From the NCBI RefSeq assembly GCF_947381555.1, contig NZ_CANCWQ010000005.1, forward strand, positions 1 to 64,000: DNA of 64,000 nt, in the 5' to 3' direction. The stretch's first letter is position 1. The number at the start of each line of letters is the position of its first letter. Position numbers and translations under genes: made by a program. This document shows, piece by piece, positions 1 through 8,531 of this stretch. The DNA comes from Limosilactobacillus pulli. GTDB lineage: Bacteria; Bacillota; Bacilli; Lactobacillales; Lactobacillaceae. A model generated the notes under the pieces. The model was not told where the DNA came from, did not search any database, and saw nothing but the letters and a program-made list of their open reading frames with translations.

Positions 1-141
1 ACTGGCGAACTCCAATTGAGATCTTCTTGCTTAATCTGCGTCATTAAATTTGTTCAAGTTATTTATTGCAATCTGCCTTATCTTAATCAGCGTCTCATAT
101 TCTAATCCTGTTTTAATTAAAAATCAATGATAAAAAGTGAT
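1..141. other. intergenic left edge, no gene seen
   Basis: AT-rich stretch between the window edge and the end of the CHY zinc-finger gene. I see no convincing ORF, hairpin terminator or conserved RNA here. Confidence 0.5.
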
Positions 142-441
142 TTATTTAAAATAGATCTGGCCATGCAGACTGCATTTTGGATTAAAAGCATGCCCACAGC
201 GCGGACAGGTCCCCAACTGATATTGATCGAATCTCATCAGACAGCCACAGATACCGCACATAACCGGCCAATCATCTTTATTGCTGGCGGCAAAACGATA
301 GTTCTCCAGTGCATCATGGCACTGATAACAGGCATAGTATCTTTGACAGCGCGCACATTTCATTGCTGCCACGTCAACTGACAGGTGGTAATGGACACAG
401 CGACCCGCTTGATCCAGATCCAAGCCATAAATCCTCATCAT
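142..441 (-). CDS. CHY-type zinc finger protein
   Basis: A 99-residue protein dominated by Cys and His. After a GLDLDQAGRCVHYH opening come KCARC, YYACYQCH, PVMCGICG and CPRCGHAFNPKC pairs, the spacing of the CHY zinc-finger family, which is expected to bind several Zn ions. In bacteria the domain stands alone and its function is unknown. The ATG overlaps the birA stop in an ATGA arrangement, so it is probably translationally coupled to birA and shares its transcript. The family call is firm; the role is not known. Confidence 0.85.
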   Translation of the reverse strand: MMRIYGLDLDQAGRCVHYHLSVDVAAMKCARCQRYYACYQCHDALENYRFAASNKDDWPVMCGICGCLMRFDQYQLGTCPRCGHAFNPKCSLHGQIYFK

Positions 442-1427
442 GACATCATCTCTGGCAGATTAACCTTGGTAACCTCGCCACTGATAAATGATTGCTTGGT
501 TCCATCGGCAAGCTCTACTACCAGGCCACCTTGCTCATCAATATCAATTGCTGTTCCAACGACCTGACGATTGCCAATTTTAAGTTCGACTGGCCGATTC
601 AAGACCAGTGAATGATCACGATACTCCGGCAAAAACTTTCCAGAATCATACTCATGATAGATGCTCATGATCTCTACCAACAGTTCAGCAGCCAAACGAT
701 TACGATCAACGGTCTGGCCAGGAGCAATGCTGCCGGCCTTTTGGGCAAATTCATTTGGGAAATCTGCTGTCGATAGATTGATGCCAATACCGACAATCAA
801 TGCTGCCGACGAAGCTGATTCAAGCTCCAGCGTAGCTTCGGTCAAAATGCCGCAGACTTTGTGACCATTCATGTAAATATCGTTGACCCATTTATATGAA
901 AAATCATGATCGGGAAAAGTCCGTTTAAGCACGTGACCGACCGCAACGGCGACCCCAGTTGTCAAAAGACCGATCTTAGGTAAGGCACTCATTGGGTTGT
1001 GCGGCAACACCAGACTGAAATAAAGCCCGGTTTTTTGCGGCGAATAGAACTGACGCCCCCGTCTGCCATAACCAGCTGTCTGCTGATCAGCCAAAAAAGC
1101 AACCGGTCGATCAGGCTGATGGCTGCTGAGATACTGCTTAGCCCAGTTTTGCGTTGAGTCAATCGATCTGGCAGTATGAATCTCACCTGCAAAGCGGCCC
1201 TTGGTCTGCATTTTGATTACAGCACTATCCAGGTGATCAGATCCCAAATAGCGATAGCCAAGCGAACGCTGACTTTCAATCCGATGTCCTTGTTTACGCA
1301 AGGTATCGACGCCTTTCCAAATACTTTCGCGACTAATGCTCAGCTTTTGGGCCAACTGACTGCCTGAAACCCACTGATTTTCATTAAGCAAAAAAATCTT
1401 CAGCAGCTCATCTTTGGTACTCATCAT
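438..1427 (-). CDS. birA: biotin--[acetyl-CoA carboxylase] ligase / biotin operon repressor
   Basis: Bifunctional BirA (329 aa). It activates biotin to biotinyl-AMP and attaches it to carrier lysines; here the likely substrates are AccB and pyruvate carboxylase from the same window. Residues 1-65 form a winged helix-turn-helix domain, so this is the DNA-binding class. The ligase domain shows the biotin loop GYGRRGR (119-125), KWVND (179-183) and KVCGILTE (190-197), followed by a C-terminal SH3-like part. ATG-ATG starts follow a GGGGGA Shine-Dalgarno. It lies 8 bp after bioY in the same direction. A palindrome fitting a BirA operator precedes bioY, which suggests autoregulation. Confidence 0.96.
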   Translation of the reverse strand: MMSTKDELLKIFLLNENQWVSGSQLAQKLSISRESIWKGVDTLRKQGHRIESQRSLGYRYLGSDHLDSAVIKMQTKGRFAGEIHTARSIDSTQNWAKQYLSSHQPDRPVAFLADQQTAGYGRRGRQFYSPQKTGLYFSLVLPHNPMSALPKIGLLTTGVAVAVGHVLKRTFPDHDFSYKWVNDIYMNGHKVCGILTEATLELESASSAALIVGIGINLSTADFPNEFAQKAGSIAPGQTVDRNRLAAELLVEIMSIYHEYDSGKFLPEYRDHSLVLNRPVELKIGNRQVVGTAIDIDEQGGLVVELADGTKQSFISGEVTKVNLPEMMS

Positions 1428-1435
1428 TATTCCCC

Positions 1436-1987
1436 CTAGTCTAGGTTCAGCGTTGGTACGCTGCGCAGCTGACGAGCAATGGCAACGGCAACGCCTGCTT
1501 TAATCAAATCACCGGGAATAAAGGCCAGGTTAGACATCAAAGCGGCTGCCAGCGTCATATGCGACTGCCAGCTGAGCCAGACCGAGCCCGTAACATCAAT
1601 AAACACCACGCCAGCAACGATCACCATTAAAAATTCCTGCCACCAGTTCCAGCTGCCGCCAAAATGTCTTCGCAGACTACCAATCAAAAGCGGCGTAAAC
1701 AGCCATGCCAAAAGATAGCCACCGGTTGGCCCGGCAAAAACGGCAATACCACCGCTGCCACCAGTCAAAAATGGAAAACCAACCGCTACCAAAAACAGCA
1801 GCAATGCAACTGAGGTCGTTCCCTCTTTGGGACCAAGCAGCTCACCAGCCATCATGACTCCCATATTTTGCAAAACGATTGGTACTGGAATAAAACCCAA
1901 TGGAATTCCTGGAATCATGCCTAAAACGATCAACATGGCCGTCATCAAAGCGGTCTGTGTTAAATGAACTATATTTTGTCGTTTCAT
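1436..1987 (-). CDS. bioY: biotin transporter BioY (ECF S component)
   Basis: Substrate-binding S component of the energy-coupling-factor biotin importer; the T and A components are not in this window. The protein is very hydrophobic with about six membrane segments and has the BioY signatures GIPLGFIPVPIVLQNMGVM and GPTGGYLLAW. I place the start at the ATG at 1987 (183 aa), which has an AGAGGGA Shine-Dalgarno. The longer frame to 2038 would run through a 32-bp operator-like palindrome and is unlikely. It is the first gene of a bioY-birA-CHY unit. Confidence 0.94.
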   Translation of the reverse strand: MKRQNIVHLTQTALMTAMLIVLGMIPGIPLGFIPVPIVLQNMGVMMAGELLGPKEGTTSVALLLFLVAVGFPFLTGGSGGIAVFAGPTGGYLLAWLFTPLLIGSLRRHFGGSWNWWQEFLMVIVAGVVFIDVTGSVWLSWQSHMTLAAALMSNLAFIPGDLIKAGVAVAIARQLRSVPTLNLD

Positions 1988-2003
1988 TTTATCCCTCTTT
2001 TTC

Positions 2004-2035
2004 TTGTCACCCATTTTTTTAAAAATGGGTGACAA
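2004..2035 (-). promoter_or_regulatory. BirA operator-like palindrome before bioY
   Basis: Near-perfect inverted repeat TTGTCACCC-N14-GGGTGACAA with an all A/T spacer. The arm length and the 14-nt spacing fit the Firmicute BirA operator (TTGTTAACC, about 14-16 nt, GGTTAACAA). The arm bases differ at the centre (CAC for TAA). It lies 16 bp upstream of the bioY start, between promoter and gene, as expected for biotin-dependent repression. Confidence 0.75.
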
Positions 2036-2043
2036 CATTTTTA

Positions 2044-2076
2044 AAATAAGAGCTCAGCTCGCATTGAACTGAGCTC
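2044..2076 (-). terminator. terminator of the aminotransferase gene
   Basis: Stem GAGCTCAG (2050-2057) with CTGAGCTC (2069-2076), followed on the minus strand by TTATTTT. It lies just after the aminotransferase stop and separates that gene from the biotin operon. Confidence 0.7.
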
Positions 2077-2092
2077 AGCAATTGACGATTAA

Positions 2093-3280
2093 TTATTTTT
2101 GATGGTTGGCCATAAAGGCTTGAATCCGCTGTACGGCTTCTTTCAAAACATCCATGCTGGTTGCATAGCTGATCCGTACATGGTTTTCCATCCCAAAGGC
2201 GGCGCCGGGAACGACTGCCACATGGGCCTCTTCAAGCAGGGCATTGACAAACTCGTCAGTTGAGGCAAATCCGGTCAGCTTAACGGCCTCGCTGACGTCT
2301 GGGAAGGCATAGAAAGCACCGGCTGGCTTAACGTCCAACTTAAAGCCAGGAATCTCATTTAATAACGGATAAAGCGTGTTGATGCGTTCTTCGTAAGTAG
2401 CGCGCATTTCTTCAACACAGGACTGGTCACCGGTAATAGCTGCCAGAGCCGCATATTGACTAACAGCGGCCATGTTGCCGGCTGCATGACTCAAGAACGT
2501 CTTCAATCCCTTGACTACGTCAGCATCAGCAATTGCGTAGCCGACGCGCCAGCCGGTCATTGAATAGGTCTTGGACATTCCGTTGACCAGAATCGTCTGC
2601 TGGCGAATCTCAGGCGACAGATCCAACAGTGAAACAAACTTGGTACCATTGTAAACCAGCTTGCCATAGATATCGTCGGCAATCACGATCACGTTATGCT
2701 CAACGGCCCAATCACCAATTGACTGCAGCTGCTCACGCGTATAGACGGCACCAGATGGGTTGTTTGGCGTATTTAAAATCATGGCCTTGGTCTTAGGCGT
2801 GCGAGCGGCTTCCAGTTCTTCTGGTGCAACCGTCAGACGGCCTGCTGCCGGCTTGACGAACACCGGCTTGGCACCTGCCAGCTTGACTTGTTCGCCATAA
2901 GTTACCCAGTAAGGCAATGGGATCAAAACTTCATCGCCTTCGTTAAACAGTGTTTGTCCCAGGGCGTACAGCGTCATTTTGGCACCATTCATTACTACTA
3001 CGTTGTCGGCTGTGAAATTGGTGCCATGATCAGCGTTTTCCTTATCGGCAATTGCTTTTCGCAAAGGCTCGATACCGACTGCCGCGGTGTAGAAGTCAAC
3101 GTCACCGGATTCAATTGCCTTGATGGCGGCTTGACCGATATGTTTTGGCGTATTGAAGTCTGGCTGACCAATCGAAAGGTTTAAGACGTCAACACCTTGT
3201 GCCTTCATCGCCTTGGCCTTGCCGGACAAAGCCAGCGTTGCTGAGGGTTGAATGTTGCTTACGCGTTCTGAAATTTCCAC
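2093..3280 (-). CDS. pyridoxal-phosphate aminotransferase, aspartate aminotransferase type
   Basis: Fold-type I class I/II aminotransferase of normal length (395 aa). It shows NLSIGQPDFNTP near residue 36, the NTPNNPSG substrate/PLP segment, DDIYGKL, and the PLP-lysine motif SKTYSMTGWRVGY; an Arg near the C-terminus (VRISYATS) binds the substrate carboxylate. The likely reaction is aspartate plus 2-oxoglutarate to oxaloacetate plus glutamate, which fits the adjacent pyruvate carboxylase that makes oxaloacetate. Exact specificity within subgroup I-gamma cannot be fixed from sequence alone. It has its own terminator and lies 41 bp downstream of pyc, so it may be co-transcribed with it. Confidence 0.88.
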   Translation of the reverse strand: MEISERVSNIQPSATLALSGKAKAMKAQGVDVLNLSIGQPDFNTPKHIGQAAIKAIESGDVDFYTAAVGIEPLRKAIADKENADHGTNFTADNVVVMNGAKMTLYALGQTLFNEGDEVLIPLPYWVTYGEQVKLAGAKPVFVKPAAGRLTVAPEELEAARTPKTKAMILNTPNNPSGAVYTREQLQSIGDWAVEHNVIVIADDIYGKLVYNGTKFVSLLDLSPEIRQQTILVNGMSKTYSMTGWRVGYAIADADVVKGLKTFLSHAAGNMAAVSQYAALAAITGDQSCVEEMRATYEERINTLYPLLNEIPGFKLDVKPAGAFYAFPDVSEAVKLTGFASTDEFVNALLEEAHVAVVPGAAFGMENHVRISYATSMDVLKEAVQRIQAFMANHQK

Positions 3281-3321
3281 TGTTTTAACCTCGCTTTACA
3301 AATCAATGCTGCTAAATCTGA

Positions 3322-6300
3322 TTAGCTTAAAGGACTCATCTGAATCAAAAGATCTTGACTTTCCATCGTTGAACCAGCCTTGGCGTAGACTTTGTCGATC
3401 TTGCCGTCAAATGAAGCCTTGATCGTTGTTTCCATCTTCATGGCCTCAGTTACGACCAGTGTCTGGCCCTTCTTGACCTCATCACCGTTTTCGACCATCA
3501 CGTCAACGACCGTTCCGTTAAGCGGCATCCCAATCTGACCTGGATCGTGCGGATCGGCTTTTGGTACGCTGACCTTGGCCGTAGCGGCATGCGTTTGATC
3601 CTTGACCGTCAAGACCAGCTGCTGGCCGTTTTCAGAGAACAACAGTTGACGGTTACCATCAACGTCCATGTCTGAAACGGTATTAAGCTGCAAAATCTCG
3701 GTCCGCCCTGGCCGCAGGTTGACGTAGATCTTTTCTCCTGGCCGCATGCCTTGGTAAAACGTGTTCGTATCCAGGACGCCAATCTGGCCATACTGGCGAT
3801 TGCGCTTGACGTAATCCAAAAAGACGTCTGGATAAAGCACGTAGCTGATGACCTCTTCGGCAGTTGGCTGACGCTTCAGCTGTTCAGCCAATTCCTTGGT
3901 CGTCTGATCAAAGTCAACTGGCTTGGCCAGACTGCCAGGACGTACCGTAATGGCAGGATGATCCTTTAAGACAACTTGCTGCAGCTGCTTTGGAAAGCCA
4001 CCATATGGCTGCCCCAAATCACCAGCAAAGAAGTTGACGACTGATTCTGGGAAGTTCAGCGTCTTGCCACGTTCCAAGATATTACTGCTGTCCAGACCAT
4101 TTTGAATCATAAAGATGGCCATATCGCCAACCACCTTGGAACTTGGCGTAACCTTAACGATGTCGCCGAGCAGGGCGTTAACTTCACGATACTTGGCCTT
4201 GACCTTATCAAAGTCGTCCAGTCCCAGTGACTTGGCCTGCTGCTGCAGATTGGAGTACTGGCCACCAGGCATTTCCGTCTGGTAGATATCGGTCTGTGGC
4301 GACGTGATGCCGTTCATGAAGTCTTGATACAATGGCTTGACCTGAGCCCAGTAATCATTGATCTTTTCAACCGTTTCAATATCCAGTTCTGGTTGCCGCT
4401 CATTGCCAGCCAGAGCATAGTAGAAGCTGCTCATGCTTGGCTGACTCGTAGTCCCAGAAAGTGCGCTGGAAGCCACGTCAACCACGTCAACTCCGGCTCT
4501 GGTAGCCTGAACGTAGGTTGCAACCCCATTGCCGGTCGTGTCATGCGTATGCAGGTGAACCGGTACGTCATACTTGCTCTTCAGCTCACCAACCAGCTCA
4601 TAGGCTGCCTGTGGCTTGAGCAGACCGGCCATGTCCTTGATCCCGATGATCTGGGCGCCGGCATCAACCAATTGACCAGCCAGCGTCTTGTAGTAGTCCA
4701 GCGTGTACTTGTGCTCGTCAGGACTAAGCAGGTCACCAGTGTAGCACATCGTTCCTTCCGCAATCTTACCGGTTTGACGAACGTATTCAATGCTTTTTTG
4801 CATCTGTTCAATCCAGTTCAGACTGTCAAAGATCCGAAAGACGTCAACGCCATCTTCAGCACTCTTGTCGATAAACTTCTTTAAGGCGTTATCTGGATAG
4901 TTCTTGTAGCCAACCGCGTTTGATCCCCGCAAGAGCATCTGCAGCATGGTATGTGGCATCTTTTCACGCAGAATCTTCAGACGTTCCCAAGGATCCTCAC
5001 CCAAGAAGCGATAGGCCACGTCAAAGGTTGCGCCACCCCATACCTCAGCAGAGAAAACGTTTGGCATGGCACGATCATAAAGATCTGCAATTGGCAGCAT
5101 GTCCTTGGTCCGCATCCGCGTGGCAAACAGACTCTGGTGGGCATCCCGCATCGTTGTATCAGTAATCAAAACGCGCTTTTGATCACTAACCCACTTCATA
5201 GCAGCCTCAGCCCCGTCACGATCCAAGATGTCCTTGGCATTGACGATTGGCAGGCCATTGTGCCGTTCCAAATTGATCTTTGGCACTTTTAATTCGGCAG
5301 CATGGACCTGTTCGCGTGCCTTAACGCCATTAAAGCCATTAACGGTAACGTCACCAACGTAGGTCAGCAATTGCTTGGCTGAGTCTGGCTTTTCGTGCTT
5401 AAAGTCAAATAATTCTGGTGTCTGATCAATAAACGTCGTGTGGGCCTGCCCAGCCTCAAAGACTGGATGGTGCAGCACGTTTAGCATAAATGGAATGTTG
5501 GTCTTAATCCCGCGAATCTGGAACTCATGCAGTACCCGAATCATACGACGGACGGCTGATTTAAACGTCCGTGCATGCACGCAGGCCTTAACCAGCAGTG
5601 AGTCAAAGTATGGCGTGATTACGGCTCCCGCATAGGCATTGCCCCCGTCAAGCCGCACGCCCATCCCACCAGGTGAACGATACGTTTCAATGCGACCCGT
5701 GTCTGGCATAAAGTTGTTTTCAGGGTCTTCGGTCGTAACCCGACATTGGATCCCATAGCCGTTGTGCTCCAATTGATCTTGAGCCGGCAGCTCGAGATCC
5801 TTATATAAATCAGCACCATCGGCAATCAGGATCTGTGACTGCACAATGTCGATATCGGTAATCAGTTCCGTAACGGTGTGTTCAACTTGAATTCGGGGAT
5901 TGACCTCAATAAAGTAAAAGTCATCATCGGTTACCAGAAATTCAACCGTCCCGGCATTTTGATAGTGTACGCTTTCCATCAGCTTAACGGCTGCCTGGCA
6001 GATTGCCTGGCGCTTTTCTTCGGTCAGGGCCAGACTAGGCGCGAATTCAATTACTTTTTGATTCCGCCGCTGAACTGAGCAGTCACGCTCAAATAAGTGC
6101 ATGACGTGCCCGTGTTGGTCAGCCAGAATCTGGACTTCAATATGTTTAGGATTCTTCAGATACTTTTCAACGTAGAGCTCATCATCGCCAAATGACTGCT
6201 TGGCCTCGCTGCGAGCTCGGTCGTAGGCGCCATCAAGCTCATCATCATTATGAACGATCCGCATCCCGCGGCCACCGCCACCCATGGCTGCCTTGATCAT

Positions 6301-6765
6301 AATCGGATAGCCATGGGTATGTGCAAACTCGCGGACTTCATCAATTGATTGAACCGGCTCATCCGTACCAGGAATCGTCTTTAAGCCAGCTTTGATTGCA
6401 ACCTCTTTAGCGGCCACTTTGTCACCAAACAGCTGCAGCTGACGAACGGTTGGGCCGATAAAGATAATGCCGTTGTCCGCACATTTTTGTGCAAACTCTT
6501 CATTTTCAGCTAAAAAGCCGTAACCGGGGTGCACCGCATCGGCACCGGTCTGCTTAGCGACCCGAATAATGTCATCCATGTCCAGGTAGGCTTCGATTGG
6601 CTTTTTGCCGGCACCAATCTGATAAGCCTCATCCGCACGGAAACGATGGACGCCGTATTCATCTTCCTTGGCGTAAACGGCAACCGTCTTCAGACCCAGT
6701 TCATGACAGGCCCGAATGATCCGGACTGCTATTTCACCACGATTGGCAATTAAAACTTTCTTCAC
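3322..6765 (-). CDS. pyc: pyruvate carboxylase
   Basis: Biotin enzyme converting pyruvate, bicarbonate and ATP to oxaloacetate. Full single-chain form (1147 aa): ATP-grasp biotin carboxylase domain (about 1-450, VLIANRGEIAVRIIRA and MIKAAMGGGGRGMR), carboxyltransferase TIM barrel (about 520-800, TTMRDAHQSLFATRMRT), tetramerisation region, and a C-terminal biotinyl domain with VTEAMKMET, whose Lys is the BirA target. I choose the GTG at 6765 because AAGGTGG lies 8 nt before it; the upstream ATG at 6786 has no Shine-Dalgarno. An extended -10 TATAAT lies upstream. It supplies oxaloacetate to the neighbouring aspartate aminotransferase. Confidence 0.97.
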   Translation of the reverse strand: MKKVLIANRGEIAVRIIRACHELGLKTVAVYAKEDEYGVHRFRADEAYQIGAGKKPIEAYLDMDDIIRVAKQTGADAVHPGYGFLAENEEFAQKCADNGIIFIGPTVRQLQLFGDKVAAKEVAIKAGLKTIPGTDEPVQSIDEVREFAHTHGYPIMIKAAMGGGGRGMRIVHNDDELDGAYDRARSEAKQSFGDDELYVEKYLKNPKHIEVQILADQHGHVMHLFERDCSVQRRNQKVIEFAPSLALTEEKRQAICQAAVKLMESVHYQNAGTVEFLVTDDDFYFIEVNPRIQVEHTVTELITDIDIVQSQILIADGADLYKDLELPAQDQLEHNGYGIQCRVTTEDPENNFMPDTGRIETYRSPGGMGVRLDGGNAYAGAVITPYFDSLLVKACVHARTFKSAVRRMIRVLHEFQIRGIKTNIPFMLNVLHHPVFEAGQAHTTFIDQTPELFDFKHEKPDSAKQLLTYVGDVTVNGFNGVKAREQVHAAELKVPKINLERHNGLPIVNAKDILDRDGAEAAMKWVSDQKRVLITDTTMRDAHQSLFATRMRTKDMLPIADLYDRAMPNVFSAEVWGGATFDVAYRFLGEDPWERLKILREKMPHTMLQMLLRGSNAVGYKNYPDNALKKFIDKSAEDGVDVFRIFDSLNWIEQMQKSIEYVRQTGKIAEGTMCYTGDLLSPDEHKYTLDYYKTLAGQLVDAGAQIIGIKDMAGLLKPQAAYELVGELKSKYDVPVHLHTHDTTGNGVATYVQATRAGVDVVDVASSALSGTTSQPSMSSFYYALAGNERQPELDIETVEKINDYWAQVKPLYQDFMNGITSPQTDIYQTEMPGGQYSNLQQQAKSLGLDDFDKVKAKYREVNALLGDIVKVTPSSKVVGDMAIFMIQNGLDSSNILERGKTLNFPESVVNFFAGDLGQPYGGFPKQLQQVVLKDHPAITVRPGSLAKPVDFDQTTKELAEQLKRQPTAEEVISYVLYPDVFLDYVKRNRQYGQIGVLDTNTFYQGMRPGEKIYVNLRPGRTEILQLNTVSDMDVDGNRQLLFSENGQQLVLTVKDQTHAATAKVSVPKADPHDPGQIGMPLNGTVVDVMVENGDEVKKGQTLVVTEAMKMETTIKASFDGKIDKVYAKAGSTMESQDLLIQMSPLS

Positions 6766-6826
6766 GAAATACACCACCTTGAACAATCGTCAACAGTAAC
6801 GAACTTTCTCCCTACCTCAAGGCAAA

Positions 6827-6832
6827 ATTATA
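6827..6832 (-). promoter_or_regulatory. -10 element of pyc
   Basis: TATAAT on the minus strand with an upstream TG (TGATATAAT, extended -10), 62 bp from the pyc start. The -35 region is weak. Confidence 0.55.
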
Positions 6833-6940
6833 TCATAAATTTTTAGCTTGATTGCCTAAAAAATGAGAAATCAATAAGATTTATCAAGTAAAAACGAACC
6901 ATTTTTTTATTTTTAAAACTGCCTAGCAATTTTTCGCAAA

Positions 6941-6974
6941 ATTAAAAGGATTCAGAGCGCTGAATCCTTTTAAT
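6941..6974 (-). terminator. terminator of the fab/acc operon
   Basis: Perfect 15-bp inverted repeat (6941-6955 with 6960-6974) with the 4-nt loop AGCG, directly after the fabI stop. It reads into U-rich sequence in both directions. Confidence 0.9.
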
Positions 6975-6977
6975 TAG

Positions 6978-7742
6978 TTAGATTAAATGAACACCTTTGT
7001 CAACGTAAATGACATCGCCGGCGATTCCTTTTGAAAGATCACTCATCAAAAAGGCACAGGTACCGCCGATCTCTTTCAAAGTCACAGATTGACCATCAGT
7101 CGTCCGATCCTGCGACATCTTTAAAAGATCGCTATGGTTGTCGATTCCAGTAACGGCCAGCGTCTTCATGGCCCCAGCGGAAATGGCGTTTACTCGTACA
7201 CTCATTGAACCCATATCGCGAGCCAAATAGCGAACACTGGCCTCCAGTGCCGCCTTGGCTACTCCCATAACGTTATAGTTTGGAATTGCCCGCTCCGAGC
7301 CAAAGTAGGTCAGAGTCGCAATGCTGGCGGGATCGTTAAGCAGATCCAGTTCATGAGCAGCCTTGGCAACGGCAATCAGTGAATAGGCCGAAACATTTTG
7401 AGCCAGGGCATATCCTTCACGACTGACGTTTAGAATCGAGCCACTCAGTTCTTCTTTTTTTGCATAGGCAATTGCATGCACCAAACCATCAACCTTGCCA
7501 AATCGCTTCTTAATGGCCTTAAAAGCTGTCTGAATGCTGTCATCGTTGGCAACGTCGCATTCAATCAAGCGCTGTTCGTCATTTACCAGACGACTGACGC
7601 TTTTTTTCATGCGTTCGTTTTGGTAGGTATAAATGACCGTTGCCCCTTGCTTTTCCATTTCCTGGGCACATCCCCACGCAATTGAGCGCTTATTGGCCAC
7701 ACCCATGACAATGATTCGCTTATTGCTTAAAATTCCTTCCAT
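6978..7742 (-). CDS. fabI: enoyl-[acyl-carrier-protein] reductase (NADH)
   Basis: Last step of each fatty-acid elongation cycle: reduction of trans-2-enoyl-ACP. It is an SDR-fold protein (254 aa) with the divergent FabI nucleotide motif GVANKRSIAWG (14-24). Tyr146, Tyr156 and Lys163 fall at the canonical FabI positions (TYFGSE and YNVMGVAK). It is the last gene of the operon, 15 bp after accA, and is followed by a strong terminator. FabI is the target of triclosan-type inhibitors; no FabK or FabL is seen here. Confidence 0.96.
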   Translation of the reverse strand: MEGILSNKRIIVMGVANKRSIAWGCAQEMEKQGATVIYTYQNERMKKSVSRLVNDEQRLIECDVANDDSIQTAFKAIKKRFGKVDGLVHAIAYAKKEELSGSILNVSREGYALAQNVSAYSLIAVAKAAHELDLLNDPASIATLTYFGSERAIPNYNVMGVAKAALEASVRYLARDMGSMSVRVNAISAGAMKTLAVTGIDNHSDLLKMSQDRTTDGQSVTLKEIGGTCAFLMSDLSKGIAGDVIYVDKGVHLI

Positions 7743-7757
7743 TATTTTCTTCCCTCA

Positions 7758-8531
7758 CTAAAACTTTCTAAATCGCTGCTGACGACGCTGTAACAGCTCA
7801 GTAGGCGTTAACTGTTGCAAAGCTGCCAATTCACGAGTCAAGACTTCATCCAGATTGGCAATTACGGCTTGATGATCAGCCGGTTCAGCAATGATCCCTT
7901 CTATGATCCCTTGTTTTTTTAGAGCCTGAGGCGTCAGCTGCATGATTTCAGCGGCCTCAGCTGCCCGTGAACTGTCTTTCCACAGAATCGATGCAAAACC
8001 TTCTGGTGAAAGAATTGAATAGGTACCGTTCTCAAGCATCCAAACCTCATCACCGCATGCCAAAGCCAGCGCCCCGCCACTGCCGCCTTCACCAAAAACG
8101 ACCGTAATAATTGGAATGGCCAGCTGGCTGATTTCCAAGAGATTCTGAGCGATTGCCGCACCCTGACCGTTTTCTTCGGCTGATTGCCCCGGATAGGCAC
8201 CTGGTGTATTGACAAAGCAAAAGACCGGCCGTTTGAATTTTTCAGCCTGCTTAATCAAGCGCAGCGATTTTCGATAGCCGCCTGGTTCCGGACAGCCAAA
8301 ATGGCATGCCATGCGTTCTTCAATGGTCTGGCCACGATCAGTAGCAATCACGGTGACTGGCTGACCATGAAAATCGGCAATTCCGCCTTTAATGGCCGGA
8401 TCATCAGTGCCATTGCGATCACCGTGCAGTTCAATAAAATCAGAAAATAATTGCGTTAAAATCTCGGCACTGGTGATCTTTTCCTCGCTGCGGGCAGCTT
8501 TAACAATCTCAACAGCTGTTTTTTCAGACAC
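7758..8531 (-). CDS. accA: acetyl-CoA carboxylase carboxyltransferase subunit alpha
   Basis: Alpha half of the carboxyltransferase that moves CO2 from biotinyl-AccB to acetyl-CoA, giving malonyl-CoA. The crotonase-type fold shows IELHGDR, FVNTPGAYPGQSAEE and GEGGSGGALALA (oxyanion-hole glycines). The start is a GTG at 8531 with GGGAGG 8 nt upstream; it overlaps the accD stop in GTGTCTGA, so the subunits are translationally coupled. At 257 aa it is shorter than the roughly 320 aa of proteobacterial AccA, as is usual in lactobacilli. Confidence 0.95.
   Translation of the reverse strand: MSEKTAVEIVKAARSEEKITSAEILTQLFSDFIELHGDRNGTDDPAIKGGIADFHGQPVTVIATDRGQTIEERMACHFGCPEPGGYRKSLRLIKQAEKFKRPVFCFVNTPGAYPGQSAEENGQGAAIAQNLLEISQLAIPIITVVFGEGGSGGALALACGDEVWMLENGTYSILSPEGFASILWKDSSRAAEAAEIMQLTPQALKKQGIIEGIIAEPADHQAVIANLDEVLTRELAALQQLTPTELLQRRQQRFRKF

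Noticed and set aside
1988..2038. Longer BioY N-terminus
   Set aside because: It would be encoded by the BirA-like palindrome; AGAGGGA supports the ATG at 1987.
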